This document shows positions 6,497-7,056 of a stretch of 7,056 bases of DNA, one piece after another (position 1 is the stretch's first letter; every line of letters begins with the position of its first letter). Made by a program: the position numbers and the translations under genes. The stretch spans positions 1 to 7,056 of the forward strand of contig CAYYMX010000072.1 of NCBI GenBank assembly GCA_964473045.1, written 5' to 3'. The DNA comes from CAYYMX01 sp964473045. GTDB taxonomy: Bacteria; Pseudomonadota; Alphaproteobacteria; Methylaequorales; Methylaequoraceae. A model generated the notes under the pieces. It was not told the DNA's origin, searched no databases, and was given only the letters and a program-made list of their open reading frames with translations.

Positions 6497-7056
6497 AAAA
6501 ATATCTCTTTAAAATTTTACTAAAAATTTTTTTAGATTCAAAACCAAAAAAATTAAATAAATTTTCACCCTTTCCCGACTCTCCAAATCTGTCAATGCAA
6601 AAAGATAAATCATTTTTTCTTAAATATCTGTACCAACTAGCACTAGAAGAAGCCTCAATAACTACTCTAGGTTTATTTCCTAAAACTGTTTCTTTATAGT
6701 TTTTATTCTGATTTTCAAACAATTCAAAACATGGCATAGAGACAATGTTAGAATAAATTTTTTTCTCTTTAAGAAGATTATGAACATTTATTGCAAGTGA
6801 TACTTCAGAGCCAGATGAAATTATAGTAATCTGAAATTTTTCATCTTTTTTTATAAAGTATCCTCCCTTATGAGTGAGATTCTTTTTATAACTAGATCTT
6901 ATCATTGGTAAGCTTTGTCTTGATAGTGCCAAAACAGAAGGACAATTGTGACTTTTTAAAGCTATTTCCCAGGACTCAAAAGTTTCAATTGCATCACATG
7001 GCCTAAAAACAAGTAAATTCGGAATTGAGCGCAAACCTGGTAATTGTTCAATTGGT
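6483..7056 (-). CDS. tkt: Transketolase, C-terminal part (runs off right edge)
   Basis: Transketolase moves two-carbon ketol units between sugar phosphates with thiamine diphosphate; it links the pentose phosphate pathway or C1/CO2-fixation cycles to glycolysis. About 190 C-terminal residues are visible and the frame is open to the right edge, so the 5' two-thirds lie outside. The fragment begins within the conserved PIEQLPGLRSIPN segment and then shows FRPCDAIET, the substrate-binding LSRQ, ISSGSEV, SMPCFELF and a late DRFGESGKGENLF segment. These match the pyrimidine-binding tail and C-terminal domains of transketolase rather than DXP synthase or pyruvate dehydrogenase E1. The gene ends with TAA at 6485-6483, after the pgk start. 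It is the most upstream visible member of the tkt-pgk-fba-rpe unit, and no gap gene lies between it and pgk. Confidence 0.95.
   Translation of the reverse strand, partial: PIEQLPGLRSIPNLLVFRPCDAIETFESWEIALKSHNCPSVLALSRQSLPMIRSSYKKNLTHKGGYFIKKDEKFQITIISSGSEVSLAINVHNLLKEKKIYSNIVSMPCFELFENQNKNYKETVLGNKPRVVIEASSSASWYRYLRKNDLSFCIDRFGESGKGENLFNFFGFESKKIFSKILKRYFCDKS
6505..6508 (-). promoter_or_regulatory. Ribosome binding site supporting the GTG start of pgk
   Basis: The minus strand reads AAAGAGA at 6510-6504. Its AGAG core (6508-6505) is 8 nt before the GTG at 6496, inside the last codons of tkt. It supports GTG as the pgk start, since an in-frame stop lies just upstream. Confidence 0.4.

Noticed and set aside
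7032..7034. TTG at 7034 as the start of a short separate gene
   Set aside because: The frame continues upstream to the window edge through the conserved transketolase segment PIEQLPG, so this TTG is an internal Leu codon.

Overview
The window is AT-rich (about one third G+C by eye), gene-dense, with short intergenic gaps and many A/T homopolymers. The style is that of a small, streamlined bacterial genome, probably a marine or freshwater alphaproteobacterium. The alphaproteobacterial assignment is inferred from the folE-hisI pair, the DDDQDC form of HisI, and the tkt-pgk-fba cluster with a class I aldolase. A specific clade cannot be named from this sequence. No tRNA, rRNA, CRISPR array, insertion sequence or phage gene is visible.

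Layout. Positions 1-646 (minus) hold the N-terminal 215 residues of an NAD(P)-dependent aldehyde dehydrogenase that runs off the left edge. Upstream of it on the same strand lie hisI (phosphoribosyl-AMP cyclohydrolase) and folE (GTP cyclohydrolase I), coupled by an ATGA overlap. A 103-bp divergent spacer follows, then one plus-strand gene (1920-3560) for FhcA/FmdA, subunit A of the formyltransferase/hydrolase (formylmethanofuran dehydrogenase-like) complex. This gene converges on a minus-strand cluster, transcribed in the order tkt (partial, entering from the right edge), pgk, fba (class I) and rpe. Its junctions are a 14-nt overlap, an 11-nt gap and a 4-nt overlap, so it is very probably one operon.

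How the genes may work together. FhcA belongs to the tetrahydromethanopterin (H4MPT)/methanofuran route by which some bacteria oxidise formaldehyde to formate. Its presence suggests C1 oxidation (methanol, methylated compounds or detoxification). FolE makes the first pterin intermediate, needed for folate and plausibly for H4MPT. The aldehyde dehydrogenase could oxidise a related aldehyde, but its substrate cannot be read from the sequence. The tkt-pgk-fba-rpe operon supplies lower glycolysis/gluconeogenesis and the sugar rearrangements that regenerate ribulose 5-phosphate. The gap gene often found between tkt and pgk is absent, and no RuBisCO, hexulose-phosphate synthase or serine-cycle gene is in view, so the carbon assimilation route stays open.

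The most notable point is fhcA standing alone, without fhcB, fhcC or fhcD beside it, in an AT-rich streamlined-looking genome and divergent from folE.
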